From an uncultured Bacteroidota bacterium (GTDB lineage Bacteria > Bacteroidota > Bacteroidia > Flavobacteriales > Flavobacteriaceae): a stretch of 43,522 nucleotides of DNA. Position 1 is the stretch's first letter; each line of letters opens with the position of its first letter. The notes beneath the pieces are model-generated. The model saw only the letters and a list, made by a program, of their open reading frames with translations, was not told the DNA's origin and did no database searches. Location: the NCBI GenBank assembly GCA_903861155.1, contig CAIOTL010000218.1:1-43522 (forward strand), read 5' to 3'. The position numbers were made by a program, and so were the translations under genes. Below, piece after piece: positions 16,646-25,459 of this stretch.

Positions 16646-19600
16646 TTAATTCACAATGATTTTTTTATTACTTTCTCCTTTGGTACTGCTTACTTTTACA
16701 ATATAAATTCCAGAACTGATGTCTTTTATTGGAATTTGAATGTTCGTTTGATCATCTTCATTGACCTGCCAATTAGTGATTTTTTGCCCTTCCATATTGT
16801 AGAGTACCACCGCATTTACGATTGCATCGATCTCGCTATTGTGTATAATTAATGTTTTATAATTTTTCGAATAAAAAACCATAATTCCATCCACTTTATC
16901 CGTAACCACACTTAAAGTTTTATTGGTATAATGTAACACGAAGCGGTCATTGAATGTTCCGGCCACGGTGGTAAAAGTATAAGGAGCACTTCTTAAATCA
17001 GCGGTTGTATTGGTTAACTTATCTTCGATGTACACTCCTTGATTGGTTAGCAATCCATCAGTTTGATCAATATTTATGGAGAAATCACCACTGATTGTTG
17101 ATCGAAATCCCAGAGGCACCACATCATTTGGGTCAAATGGCAAGGCGCGTCCTTGAATCGTTAGATTTTTATCTTGTAGCACGCTGTAGAAATCAACATA
17201 TTGATTTCCATCAAAACTCACGCCATCAAAACGGTCATCATAATCATTCGTTGCATCGGTAATATAGCCCACTAGCGTTTGCTTGAAAGCCCCTTGGCTA
17301 TTAGAAAAATCCAACCAGATACGATTTTTTTCGATGGTATTGGTCGTTTTTGCTTTGGTGTTGGTGGTTTTGAAAAATTGGGAATTGTTTCCTGATGTGC
17401 CCGATGTTCCTGCCACCCGAATGTCGTTGTTGTACACAATCGCACTGCCAGTAGGGGATGCCAGAATTGAACCAAAAAATCCTTGCCCAGCCGCAATTAT
17501 ACCTGTTGGTACGCTCGTATTTCCTCCTGTGTTGGTTGCTGCAGATGTAGCACTTGATGCATCTATCCCAACGCCACCCGTAACATTATACGAAGCATAA
17601 TCATCCTGAGTGTACGCTAAACCCCCTGTACCTGGATTGGTAATGGAAGTTCTGCTTTGCAGTTTAGTGTTATGGGTCCAGAAATACAGAGTTCCCCCCA
17701 GAACGGTTGTGTTTTCGTTCAAAAAGCTGTCGGCACTTATTGCCGAAGGATATGGATTTCCTAAAAGATAAGAACTGTTTGCAGTAATACCGGTAGTAAG
17801 GGAAATTGCACCATTGTTTGGAACTCCATTAAAAGAGGCCAAATAAGTAGATGCCGGACCTGTACCTGATGGCCCACCAATAATATACCCCGCACCTGCA
17901 GCCATAGTGGTGGTTGCAGAGGCATTTAACCAATTGTCAACTGTAGAATCATAGGAATAATAATTGTTTGGAAGCGACAAATTTTGAGAAACTCCTCCCA
18001 AAGTTTCGGGCAAAACTGGCGTTGACCAATAAGTGTAATCCGTACTGGTAACCGCAGTGTTCGTCATTCTATTATAGGTTATATTGCCTGAATTATTATT
18101 AATGGCAACATTATTTATTTGTACCAAACTAGCCGAGTTAATCGGGTTAGCCCCAACAGTGTGGTCATAATCAAAGGTTAGTGTTCCAGTGCCTAGAACA
18201 GTGACTTGGTTCGTTATTGTTAAAGTATGTGGCGAATTAAATGTAACTACAACTCCTGAATTCACTTGGCAAGAACAAGCTGTTAAGTTACCCGTTGACG
18301 TGTAAGGGCCACTAAAAACGAGTGCTTGACTACTGTTTGGAGGTCCATTTGCCCAAGTTGTACCATTCCAAGTTGCTGTTGTTACCGCATTTATTACCAC
18401 ATTCGTCGTAGCCGATGAAGTACATCCCGAAGCATTCGTCACCGTAAAATTATAGGATCCTACTGCTAATCCTGAAATAGTCATCGTCGTTGTTGTTATT
18501 GTATAACTAGCCGTGGCAAAACCTGTTTGATTAATAGTTCCTGATGCTGGCAATCCGCTTAAAACAACGCTTCCTGTAGGAGTGATACAATCGGGTTGAG
18601 TAATGGTACCAATCGATGGGGATGTTGGCAAAGTATTCACCGTGATTGTTCCAGTAGCATTCACGCTTCCACAACCCCCTGTTAATGGAATACTATATCC
18701 AAAAACACCCGAAGCCGTTGGTGTACCGCTGATTGTAATGGTGTTCGATGCCCAAACAGCTTTAACTCCTGCAGGTAAGCCATTTGCTCCGGCTACGTTA
18801 TTATTTGAAATTCCTGTTGCTCCAGTAGTTGTATGCGTGATATTAGTCATTAATGTGCTAATACACAATGTAGGCGTTGATGATCCAGCGCCAGCTGTGT
18901 TTATATTTACAGTAATCGTTCCGGTGGCATTCACGCTTCCACAACCCCCTGTTAATGGAATACTATATCCAAAAACACCTGAAGCCGTTGGTGTACCACT
19001 GATTGTAATGGTATTCGATGCCCAAGCTGCTGTAACTCCTGAAGGGAGTCCTGTAGCGGCTCCTATTCCGGTGGCACCCGTAGTAGTATGAGTGATATTA
19101 GTCAGTAATGTGCTAATACACAATGTAGGTGTTGATGATGCAGCGCCAGCTGTCATATTTGCTGTTACCGCTACCGATGCCGTATTATTAGAACTAATTG
19201 TATTGGAGCAAATATATGGAGAAGTGCCACTAGAAATGGTTCCTACCGTTATTACCGAGGTAGCTGATAACGATCGCGTAGAAAATGTTCCTGTAGTTCC
19301 GCTAAAAACCATTGTAGCGGTATTGCCACTAGTTGTTGGGTTAGTAGTAGTATAAGTAACCGTATAAGTACCATCTGGCAATGATGTCGAAGTAAGCGTA
19401 ACGGTGGATGAACTTCCACTACTACAAACTGAAGTTGCAGCTGCAGCTGACGTCAATGTATATGTAGGACATGTCCAAGTAATTATTACCTCACCATCTC
19501 CTCCATCTCCTCCAGGTTGAGATCCTCCGCTCTGGGAGGTCCTTGAGCCGCCACCGCCGCCGCCAGGGGCTGAACCACTATTTCCAATACTAGTATCTCC

Positions 19601-20227
19601 TACAGCCCCAAGACCTGAGCCTCCTAGACCTCCTGAATTTGCTCCAGAACCGCCATCACCTGAAGATATCCCATATCCTTGTGGATCTCCAGCCGATCCA
19701 TTAGAACCAGCTAATTTAGTAGTCCCAGCAGATCCTGCGGTAGAACCGCCAGCTCCACCTGCTGCACTATTTGTATCTATGGCTCCAGAACCCCCTGCTC
19801 CGCCTGCCGCATAAATAAAGCTTGTAAACCCTGTAATAGTAGAAAAGCCACCTGAATTCCCATTTGCACCTGAAACCCCAGTCCCTCCTATTCCAACTAC
19901 TACAGAAAGATTAGCCCCTGGTGTCACAGTAATTGTAGAAGAAGCATAAGCACCACCACCACCACCACCGCCACCCCTAGCAGTTAAAGTAGCTGCATTT
20001 GTAGAACCTCCCCCAGCACCCCCAGCACCCCATGCCGCTACGGTTATACTTGTAACCCCAGCAGGCACCGTAAAGGTTCCAGATGTATTAAAGGGTCGTG
20101 GAGATTGCCCGAAAGAAAGCAAAGAGGTTAAACAAACGAACAAAGTCATCAACAACAACCGAATTGTTTTTGAAGGTTGTAATGGCAATGTCAGATTTCT
20201 TAATGAATTTAAGTAGGATTTATTCAT
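16646..20227 (-). CDS. Glycine-rich T9SS-secreted surface protein, type A sorting domain
   Basis: A 1193-residue secreted protein. The signal segment spans residues ~20-42 ([19 protein letters not shown]). A glycine-rich domain at about 45-255 starts [15 protein letters not shown] and contains a run of eight Gly, the look of the Gly_rich family also found in receptor ligand-binding regions. Two tandem Ig-like repeats of about 90 residues follow ([24 protein letters not shown]), then one further unit. A module shared with the neighbours at 10882 and 20877 runs from about 740 to 1105 ([33 protein letters not shown]). The sorting domain from about 1112 ([32 protein letters not shown]) is of type A, unlike the type C of both paralogues. 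The function is unknown; adhesion is inferred. Confidence 0.85.
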   Translation of the reverse strand: MNKSYLNSLRNLTLPLQPSKTIRLLLMTLFVCLTSLLSFGQSPRPFNTSGTFTVPAGVTSITVAAWGAGGAGGGSTNAATLTARGGGGGGGGAYASSTITVTPGANLSVVVGIGGTGVSGANGNSGGFSTITGFTSFIYAAGGAGGSGAIDTNSAAGGAGGSTAGSAGTTKLAGSNGSAGDPQGYGISSGDGGSGANSGGLGGSGLGAVGDTSIGNSGSAPGGGGGGSRTSQSGGSQPGGDGGDGEVIITWTCPTYTLTSAAAATSVCSSGSSSTVTLTSTSLPDGTYTVTYTTTNPTTSGNTATMVFSGTTGTFSTRSLSATSVITVGTISSGTSPYICSNTISSNNTASVAVTANMTAGAASSTPTLCISTLLTNITHTTTGATGIGAATGLPSGVTAAWASNTITISGTPTASGVFGYSIPLTGGCGSVNATGTITVNINTAGAGSSTPTLCISTLMTNITHTTTGATGISNNNVAGANGLPAGVKAVWASNTITISGTPTASGVFGYSIPLTGGCGSVNATGTITVNTLPTSPSIGTITQPDCITPTGSVVLSGLPASGTINQTGFATASYTITTTTMTISGLAVGSYNFTVTNASGCTSSATTNVVINAVTTATWNGTTWANGPPNSSQALVFSGPYTSTGNLTACSCQVNSGVVVTFNSPHTLTITNQVTVLGTGTLTFDYDHTVGANPINSASLVQINNVAINNNSGNITYNRMTNTAVTSTDYTYWSTPVLPETLGGVSQNLSLPNNYYSYDSTVDNWLNASATTTMAAGAGYIIGGPSGTGPASTYLASFNGVPNNGAISLTTGITANSSYLLGNPYPSAISADSFLNENTTVLGGTLYFWTHNTKLQSRTSITNPGTGGLAYTQDDYASYNVTGGVGIDASSATSAATNTGGNTSVPTGIIAAGQGFFGSILASPTGSAIVYNNDIRVAGTSGTSGNNSQFFKTTNTKAKTTNTIEKNRIWLDFSNSQGAFKQTLVGYITDATNDYDDRFDGVSFDGNQYVDFYSVLQDKNLTIQGRALPFDPNDVVPLGFRSTISGDFSINIDQTDGLLTNQGVYIEDKLTNTTADLRSAPYTFTTVAGTFNDRFVLHYTNKTLSVVTDKVDGIMVFYSKNYKTLIIHNSEIDAIVNAVVLYNMEGQKITNWQVNEDDQTNIQIPIKDISSGIYIVKVSSTKGESNKKIIVN
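18641..19160 (-). repeat. Tandem Ig-like repeat, two copies of 270 bases
   Basis: Plus-strand blocks from about 18651 (CCAGTAGCATTCACGCTTCC) and 18921 (CCGGTGGCATTCACGCTTCC) continue nearly identically for over 200 bases with a period of 270. They encode the repeated [11 protein letters not shown] ... [15 protein letters not shown] domain. Confidence 0.75.
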
Positions 20228-20808
20228 AAAATTTTTTTTCTGTCTTGTTGGTTTTGAATAAAGTATGGGGAAATCCCTATTAAAAATCTATTTTTTATGT
20301 TTCAAGTCTCTTTTCGACTTCGTTGTTTCTGTTTTTACCTTGCTTTGGTTTTTAACTCTTTCTTATTTCTCCCAAAACTGAATTTTGTCGGAAAAATAAA
20401 AAAAAATTAATACTATCCATAAAATAATCGTTTAACTACATATTTACTCGTTATATACTGTTTTATATGCAACTAGACATCCATTTGATTGAAAATTGAT
20501 GTCAAACTAAAAAAAGATTATTTAATACTTTGTTCAAAACTATTTAAAAGACAAGCAAAAGCCGTTCTTTACATTTTGTTACCGAGCCTTTTATAAATAC
20601 CAGCTATTCGCAGTATAATTTTTGTCATCAAAAAATAGTTAGCCTTATTTTTTTAAAATGGCTATTCAATACTACTCACAATCCCAATTAACGTGAAACA
20701 AATATACAAAACATTTTCGATAAAAGACACATTTTAACGATTAAATACACTATTTATAAATATTATAGGATATTTCCTTTAAAAATAATTTTATTTTAAA
20801 TTATAAAA
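20228..20808. other. AT-rich gap without recognised genes
   Basis: About 580 bases between two minus-strand surface-protein genes. No coding frame of note is seen on either strand. The 5' part should hold the promoter of the gene starting at 20227; TACTTTAT near 20260 is only a partial match to TAnnTTTG. Confidence 0.5.
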
Positions 20809-20855
20809 CACAATAAATCCCTGCTTATTATAAAAATAAGCAGGGATTTATTGTG
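20805..20855 (-). terminator. Long perfect hairpin after the frameshifted surface-protein gene
   Basis: The plus-strand arm from 20809 to 20829 (CACAATAAATCCCTGC followed by TTATT) is exactly complementary to 20835-20855 (AATAAGCAGGGATTTATTGTG without its first base shift), giving a stem of about 21 bp with a 5-base loop. On the minus strand it is followed by TTTTATAA. It lies 22 bases past the stop at 20877. Confidence 0.8.
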
Positions 20856-20876
20856 CCAAAAAGGGTTTTCGTTGGT

Positions 20877-22148
20877 TTAAAAAATGACTTTATCTGTAAC
20901 TGTGGTGCCGTTTTTCAAGGTCGTTTTCACCACCAAGGCTTGATGGCTGCAAGCTAAAGTAGCCATTGATAATTCGTTGCTGTTCACGTTAGTTTTTTGG
21001 TAGATTAATCTGCCCAATAGGTCGTAAATGTCCACCTTGTTGATTGTTTCGGCAAAGGAATAGACTTGTATTTGTTTGTTTTTGCAGGAAACCAAAACTT
21101 TATTGGTTAGCCCATTAAAATTGTCAGTTGACAATGTCTTATTGGTGTAATGCAAAACGAATCGGTCGTTGTAGGTTCCCGCCACCGCAGTAAAAGTATA
21201 GGCGCCGCTTTTTAAATCAGCAATTGTATTAGTCAACTTGTCTTCGATAAACACGGCTTGATTAGTCAGCAATCCGTCTGCTTGATCAATGTTTATCGTA
21301 AAGGTGCCATCAATACTGGAACGAAATCCCAGCGACACCAAATCATTTTCGTCGAATGGCAAGGCACGTCCTTGAATTGTTAGATTCTTGTTTTGTAGCA
21401 CGCTGTAAAAATCGATAAAAGTATTTCCGTCTAAACTCTCACCGTCAAAACGGTCATCATAATCATTTGTTGCATCGGTGATGTAGCCGACAAGAGTTTG
21501 CTTGAAAGCCCCTTGGGCATTGGATAAATCCAACCATATACGATCTTTTTCGATGGTATTGGTCGTTTTTGTTTTGGTGTTGGTGGTTTTGAAAAACTGG
21601 GAATTGTTTCCTGATGTGCCCGCCACCCGAATATCATTATTAAATACAATTGAACTACCAGAAGGAGATAGTAGACTTGAAGCAAAGAATCCTTGCCCCG
21701 CCGCAATTTTCCCCGATGGAATGTTTTTGTTTCCTCCAGAACTGACTGCTGCAGCAGTACTTACACCAGAGTCAGTCGCCCCTACCCCTCCTGTACCATT
21801 ATAAGAAGCATAATCGTCCGAAGTATAGGCAAGAGCACCAGAACCAGCAGATCCATTAGTGATATTTCCCGCTAATTGAGGATCGGTATTATGTGTCCAA
21901 AAATACAAAGTCCCACCTAGAACCCTATTATTCTCCTGTAAAAATATATCGACATTTATGGCCGATGGATACGGATTTCCAAAGAGATAGGAACTATTTG
22001 CAACTATTCCTGTGAGGGAAATCACGCCATTATTTGGAACGCCATTAAAAGAAGCTGGATAAGTGGAACCGGTGTAGCCACTTTTGGACCACCAACAATA
22101 TATCCGACGCCAACAGCCATTGTGATTGCTGATGATTCCAGTTTCCAA
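20877..22148 (-). CDS. Fragment 3 of the broken surface protein: shared module and type C sorting domain
   Basis: The in-frame homology starts at about [14 protein letters not shown]; the ~28 residues before it in this frame are frameshifted sequence. It carries [37 protein letters not shown] and [11 protein letters not shown], then the type C sorting domain (NKVLVSCKNKQIQVYSF, IYDLLGRLIYQ, HQALVVKTT). DNA identity to the gene at 16646 is very high between about 21300 and 21640. Without fragment 1 it has no signal peptide and could not be exported. Confidence 0.75.
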   Translation of the reverse strand: METGIISNHNGCWRRIYCWWSKSGYTGSTYPASFNGVPNNGVISLTGIVANSSYLFGNPYPSAINVDIFLQENNRVLGGTLYFWTHNTDPQLAGNITNGSAGSGALAYTSDDYASYNGTGGVGATDSGVSTAAAVSSGGNKNIPSGKIAAGQGFFASSLLSPSGSSIVFNNDIRVAGTSGNNSQFFKTTNTKTKTTNTIEKDRIWLDLSNAQGAFKQTLVGYITDATNDYDDRFDGESLDGNTFIDFYSVLQNKNLTIQGRALPFDENDLVSLGFRSSIDGTFTINIDQADGLLTNQAVFIEDKLTNTIADLKSGAYTFTAVAGTYNDRFVLHYTNKTLSTDNFNGLTNKVLVSCKNKQIQVYSFAETINKVDIYDLLGRLIYQKTNVNSNELSMATLACSHQALVVKTTLKNGTTVTDKVIF

Positions 22149-22921
22149 TTTTGTGATGGACCATCAAAAGAATAAAACATGCTGGAAAGAGTATTGGGCG
22201 ATAAATTATATAAAATTTGAGGCGTAACCGGTGACGACCAATACGTATAAGCCGTGCTACTGACCTTGGTGTTAGTGATTCGATTATAGGTTATATTGCC
22301 AGAATTCGTAACATTATTGGTTTGTACCAAACTGGCCGTGTCATTGAAGGTTAAAGAACCGCCTAAAACCGTAACTTCATTAGTTATTGTCAAGGTATGT
22401 CCGGAATTTATAACAACAGCAGCTCCTGTTTTAACTTGGCAAGAACAACCTGAAACGTCTCCTGATGAACTATAATTTCCATTAAAAACAATCTTTTGTT
22501 CACCAGTTGGTGTTCCATTGTCCCAAGATGTTGTATAGGTATTAGTGATTGGCACGAATGCGTTTATCACAACATTGGCAGAAACAGATGAAATACAAGT
22601 CCCGTTTGAAACCGTATAATTATATGTACCTACTGCCAATCCAGAAATTGATGTGGTGGTGCCTGTTCCGGTTGTTGTATTGCTTGAAGTACCACTTCTA
22701 GTTAATGTCCAAGTTCCTGTAGCTGGCAAACCACTTAATGTTAGGCTTCCCGCTGCTAATGCACAAGTAGGCTGGGTAATTGTTCCAACAGTTGGAATGC
22801 TTGGTGTTGCGGGTTGTGCATTTACCACAGCACTTGCAGAAGCCAGAGAAGTACAAGCACCTAAAGTAGCTGTTACGGTGTAAGAACCTGCAGGAGCGGT
22901 AATCGCTCCAGCTGTATTCAC
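22022..22921 (-). CDS. Fragment 2 of the broken surface protein: SprB-like repeats
   Basis: It starts only at a GTG created by the frame change. It contains one repeat of the GSYTVTATLGACTS type, an Ig-like unit (TQPTCALAAGSLTLSGLPATG), a segment CSCQVKTGAAVVINSGHTL matching [19 protein letters not shown] in the gene at 16646, and the start of the shared module (YTYWSSPVTP). True homology ends near GYIVGGPKVATP; the last ~17 residues are out of frame. Confidence 0.7.
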   Translation of the reverse strand: MNTAGAITAPAGSYTVTATLGACTSLASASAVVNAQPATPSIPTVGTITQPTCALAAGSLTLSGLPATGTWTLTRSGTSSNTTTGTGTTTSISGLAVGTYNYTVSNGTCISSVSANVVINAFVPITNTYTTSWDNGTPTGEQKIVFNGNYSSSGDVSGCSCQVKTGAAVVINSGHTLTITNEVTVLGGSLTFNDTASLVQTNNVTNSGNITYNRITNTKVSSTAYTYWSSPVTPQILYNLSPNTLSSMFYSFDGPSQNWKLESSAITMAVGVGYIVGGPKVATPVPLIQLLLMAFQIMA

Positions 22922-23200
22922 AACGCCAGTTGATGGTGTAAATACATAAGTATTACTTGCATTGTATTAGTGATTGTAAAACTTCCTGTTGCCGTTAAAC
23001 AAGTCGGTTGCGTTACCGATCCGAAAGTCGGTTGAACTGGTGTTGCAGGTTGGGCACTTACCACAGCACTTGCAGAAGCTACAGAAGTACAAGCACCTAA
23101 AGTAGCCGTTACCGTGTAAGAACCTGCAGGAGCGGTAATCGCTCCAGCTGTATTCACAACGTCTGTTGATGGCGTAAAAACATAAGTATAACCTGCGTTG
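22815..23200 (-). repeat. Direct repeats of about 228 bases (SprB-like units)
   Basis: Plus-strand blocks TGCATTTACCACAGCACTTG (near 22818) and its copy near 23046 run in parallel through GCTCCAGCTGTATTCACAACG. They encode repeated GSYTVTATLGACTSxASASAVV units preceded by TQPTCxTATGSF. The first frameshift lies in the more C-terminal copy. Confidence 0.65.
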
Positions 23201-24489
23201 TAATTCGTGATTGAAAAACTTCCTGTTGCTGTTGAACAAGTCGGCTGCGTTACTGCTCCAAAAGTCGGTTTAACTGGTGCTGGAACTATTAATGCACTCG
23301 TTGATGGAGAAACACACCCTGAAGGACTTTTAGCCGTGACATTATATGTTCCAGGCACAACAAGAGAAAAAATTCCAGTTGTATTTGAATAAATAGACCC
23401 GTCAATACTATACGTTACTCCAGTGCCCACAGGAGCTGTAACAGTTATAGATCCTGTTGAAACCGAACATGTAGGTTGTGTTGTTGTTACAACTGGAATC
23501 GTTAAAGTTGTTATGTCTAAAAATGCAAAATCTCCATTTTTCGTACACGATCCAGAGGTTATTACAGCTCTGTATCTATAGCTATTCATTGAAGTCGTTA
23601 CTCCTGTTAAAGAATATGTACTTGTAGACCCTGAAGTAACAGTACCAATTGGAGTCCACCCGGAACCTGTATTAATCTGCCATTGAAATGTGGATCCCGA
23701 AGGGGCGGTAGCTGTAAAAGAGGCATTACAACCAGACCAAGTTACAACATTAACAGGATCTGTAATTAAAAAACTGCAAGTACCTCCATATCCATATATA
23801 ACTTGATCTATATAACTTAGCAAAGTATTGTCTGTTGGCATAGTACCTACAGGATCTGCGGATGTCGATCCCGTTGTTAATGAAACTGTTGCATTAGTAT
23901 TAATAGGATAAATAGTTCCTGTTCCGCTTCCTGTAATAGTCCCTGTAATATTCCCACCAACAATGATATCTCCGTTGTTCTGTAAAATCGTGCTTGCTGT
24001 GTATAAATTTCCAGCAATAACAACTACACTTTTCCAAAAATTTGCCGTGCCATTATTAGTAAAATCACCATAAACCAATATAGTGGTACTATCACTATTC
24101 CCAGTGCCAGCATTAAATTGAGCTCCAGTACCTATGTTAACACTGCCCGTGATCGTCAAGTTGTTTTTATTAACAATAGTTAAAGTTCCTAAAACATTTA
24201 AACCTCCTATTGTGATTGTAGGATATGGCGACCCCGTATCCAAAGTAATTGTATTCCCAGATTGAATTGTTACCATTCCTGTCCCTGAAAACTGTCCTGG
24301 ATAACCTTGTGGCGAAGTTCCAGAAGGTGTCACCCAAGTTGCACCATTATAATATTGCCAGCTACCTACTGTTGTCCAGTTTCCCGTTGTTACATTGGAT
24401 CTATAATCCCCTTCAACTTGCCCAAAAACAACATTAGTTATAAATAAATTTGCAATTAATAAAAGAAGGAAAAATAATTTTTTAATCAT
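22918..24489 (-). CDS. Fragment 1 of the broken surface protein: signal peptide and repeats
   Basis: It begins with a signal peptide (MIKKLFFLLLLIANLFITNV, cleavage after VFGQ). A TINSG/ITGSVNIGTG-type beta-repeat region follows to about residue 230, then an Ig-like unit (FQWQINTGSGWTPIG) and several SprB-like units of ~65-75 residues with TQPTCS and TLGACTS signatures. The last ~16 residues after FTITN are frameshifted. SprB of F. johnsoniae, a gliding adhesin, has similar repeats; a role in adhesion or motility is inferred only from that. Confidence 0.75.
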   Translation of the reverse strand: MIKKLFFLLLLIANLFITNVVFGQVEGDYRSNVTTGNWTTVGSWQYYNGATWVTPSGTSPQGYPGQFSGTGMVTIQSGNTITLDTGSPYPTITIGGLNVLGTLTIVNKNNLTITGSVNIGTGAQFNAGTGNSDSTTILVYGDFTNNGTANFWKSVVVIAGNLYTASTILQNNGDIIVGGNITGTITGSGTGTIYPINTNATVSLTTGSTSADPVGTMPTDNTLLSYIDQVIYGYGGTCSFLITDPVNVVTWSGCNASFTATAPSGSTFQWQINTGSGWTPIGTVTSGSTSTYSLTGVTTSMNSYRYRAVITSGSCTKNGDFAFLDITTLTIPVVTTTQPTCSVSTGSITVTAPVGTGVTYSIDGSIYSNTTGIFSLVVPGTYNVTAKSPSGCVSPSTSALIVPAPVKPTFGAVTQPTCSTATGSFSITNYNAGYTYVFTPSTDVVNTAGAITAPAGSYTVTATLGACTSVASASAVVSAQPATPVQPTFGSVTQPTCLTATGSFTITNTMQVILMYLHHQLAL

Positions 24490-24772
24490 AATCCTATAGA
24501 TTTTATTCTTTTAAGAATTATTTACACATTAGCTCCTTCCAAAGGAAAAACATAAATACGGGGCAAAGAAAAACAAGATTAGTGCAAACTAAAAATTATT
24601 ACGTTTAAAGGCGTAATATATCTGTTTAATAACTGTTTTATAAAGAGGAAGGACAATTCATTCTCTAAAACCATGCAAAAGACCCATTAAATCCTAAAGT
24701 TCAAATTGTTAAATAATTACGACAGGAGGCTATGTTCTGCTTTTGCATCGAAAAATCTATGCGGAAAATGTC
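24490..24772. other. Gap between divergent genes, no gene seen
   Basis: It holds the leader and promoter of the minus-strand gene at 24489, with a near match GTATTTATG to the -7 box, and upstream sequence for recX. No RNA gene or repeat was recognised. Confidence 0.5.
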
Positions 24773-24780
24773 TATTTTTG
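24773..24780 (+). promoter_or_regulatory. -7 promoter box of recX
   Basis: TATTTTTG matches TAnnTTTG and ends 35 bases before ATG 24816. The only clear TTTG upstream (24742-24745) is 27 bases away, longer than usual. Confidence 0.5.
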
Positions 24781-24815
24781 TAGCTATCTGATACATCAAC
24801 CCGACCAAAAAACAA

Positions 24816-25328
24816 ATGTTGACTATTGAAGAAAACCTCTCAATCATGAAAGAAATTTATTCCGTACAAGTAGCCGTCCAAAAGATAGAATATTTTTGTT
24901 CCTATCAAGAGCGTTGCCACGAGGAAGTGATTGCCAAATTGCGTAGCATGAAGATGGAACAAGACGAAATTGACAGCATCATGGCGCATCTCATTGGCTC
25001 GAACTTCCTGAACGAAGAACGTTTTGCCAGCAGTTTTGCCCGAGGGAAACATCGCATCAAAAATTGGGGAAGAATCAGGATTGTCAACGAATTGAAGTTC
25101 AAAAAAATATCGCAAACTCTGATTAATATTGCTCTCATGGAAATCACTCCTGAGGAATATGCTGTAAATTTTCACGCATTGGCTGAAAGGCATTGGGAAA
25201 CGATACTGGAAACAAACGCGTTGAAAAAAAAGAAACAATTTTGCGATTATTTGCTACGCAGGGGCTATGAAAGCCATTTGGTTTTTGAGAAAGTAAAGGA
25301 GTTTGTGTCATCGACAAGCTCAGACTGA
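24816..25328 (+). CDS. recX: Regulatory protein RecX
   Basis: RecX binds RecA filaments and modulates recombination. The protein has 170 residues with the three-helix RecX repeat pattern: RCHEEVIAKLRSM, a central LIGSNFLNEERFASSFARGK that is the family's most conserved stretch, then KNWGRIRIVNELKFKKIS and LLRRGYESHLVFEKVKEF. ATG 24846 is an alternative start. The final residues (VSSTSSD) and the TGA stop are encoded by a REP-like palindrome at 25303-25333, so the native C-terminus appears to have been altered by that element. recA is not in this window. Confidence 0.88.
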   Translation: MLTIEENLSIMKEIYSVQVAVQKIEYFCSYQERCHEEVIAKLRSMKMEQDEIDSIMAHLIGSNFLNEERFASSFARGKHRIKNWGRIRIVNELKFKKISQTLINIALMEITPEEYAVNFHALAERHWETILETNALKKKKQFCDYLLRRGYESHLVFEKVKEFVSSTSSD

Positions 25329-25333
25329 CACAA
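25303..25333. repeat. REP-like palindrome forming the 3' end of recX
   Basis: Ends TTGTGTCA and TGACACAA are perfect inverted repeats. The minus-strand core TGTCAGTCTGAGC matches the copies at 10839-10876 and 29363-29410. It contributes the last codons and stop of recX. A related fragment (CTGCGCTCGAGAGAACAGACA) lies shortly downstream near 25356-25376. Confidence 0.65.
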
Positions 25334-25382
25334 TAGTTTGGCATTTGCCTCTTGGCTGCGCTCGAGAGAACAGACACAAATG

Positions 25383-25403
25383 CAACGGATTAACACGGAT
25401 TAA
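25383..25403. repeat. Short dispersed repeat (ACGGATTAACACGGATTAA)
   Basis: Two head-to-tail copies of ACGGATTA(A) lie in the gap between recX and the beta-ketoacyl synthase. Such motifs are widespread between Bacteroidota genes; the function is unknown. Confidence 0.4.
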
Positions 25404-25459
25404 TTATTTGTAGCATTAATTAATCTCTATAAATTAAGGGGTAATTCTAAAAAAATACC

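Larger units (their letters stand above)
20877..24489 (-). pseudogene. T9SS-secreted SprB-like repeat protein broken by two frameshifts
   Basis: Three overlapping frames together form one protein of about 1200 residues: a signal peptide and repeats (24489-22918), repeats and the start of the shared module (22921-22022), then the rest of the module and a type C sorting domain (22148-20877). The first break, near 22963-22970, lies inside a repeat. The plus-strand sequence TGTATTAGTGATTG lacks one base compared with TGTAATTCGTGATTG in the intact neighbouring copy. The second, near 22066-22075, separates GGPKVATP from [14 protein letters not shown], and again one missing base restores the frame. 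Paralogues at 10882 and 16646 are continuous across both points. It could be a recent pseudogene, phase-variable, or contain sequencing errors. Confidence 0.8.
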
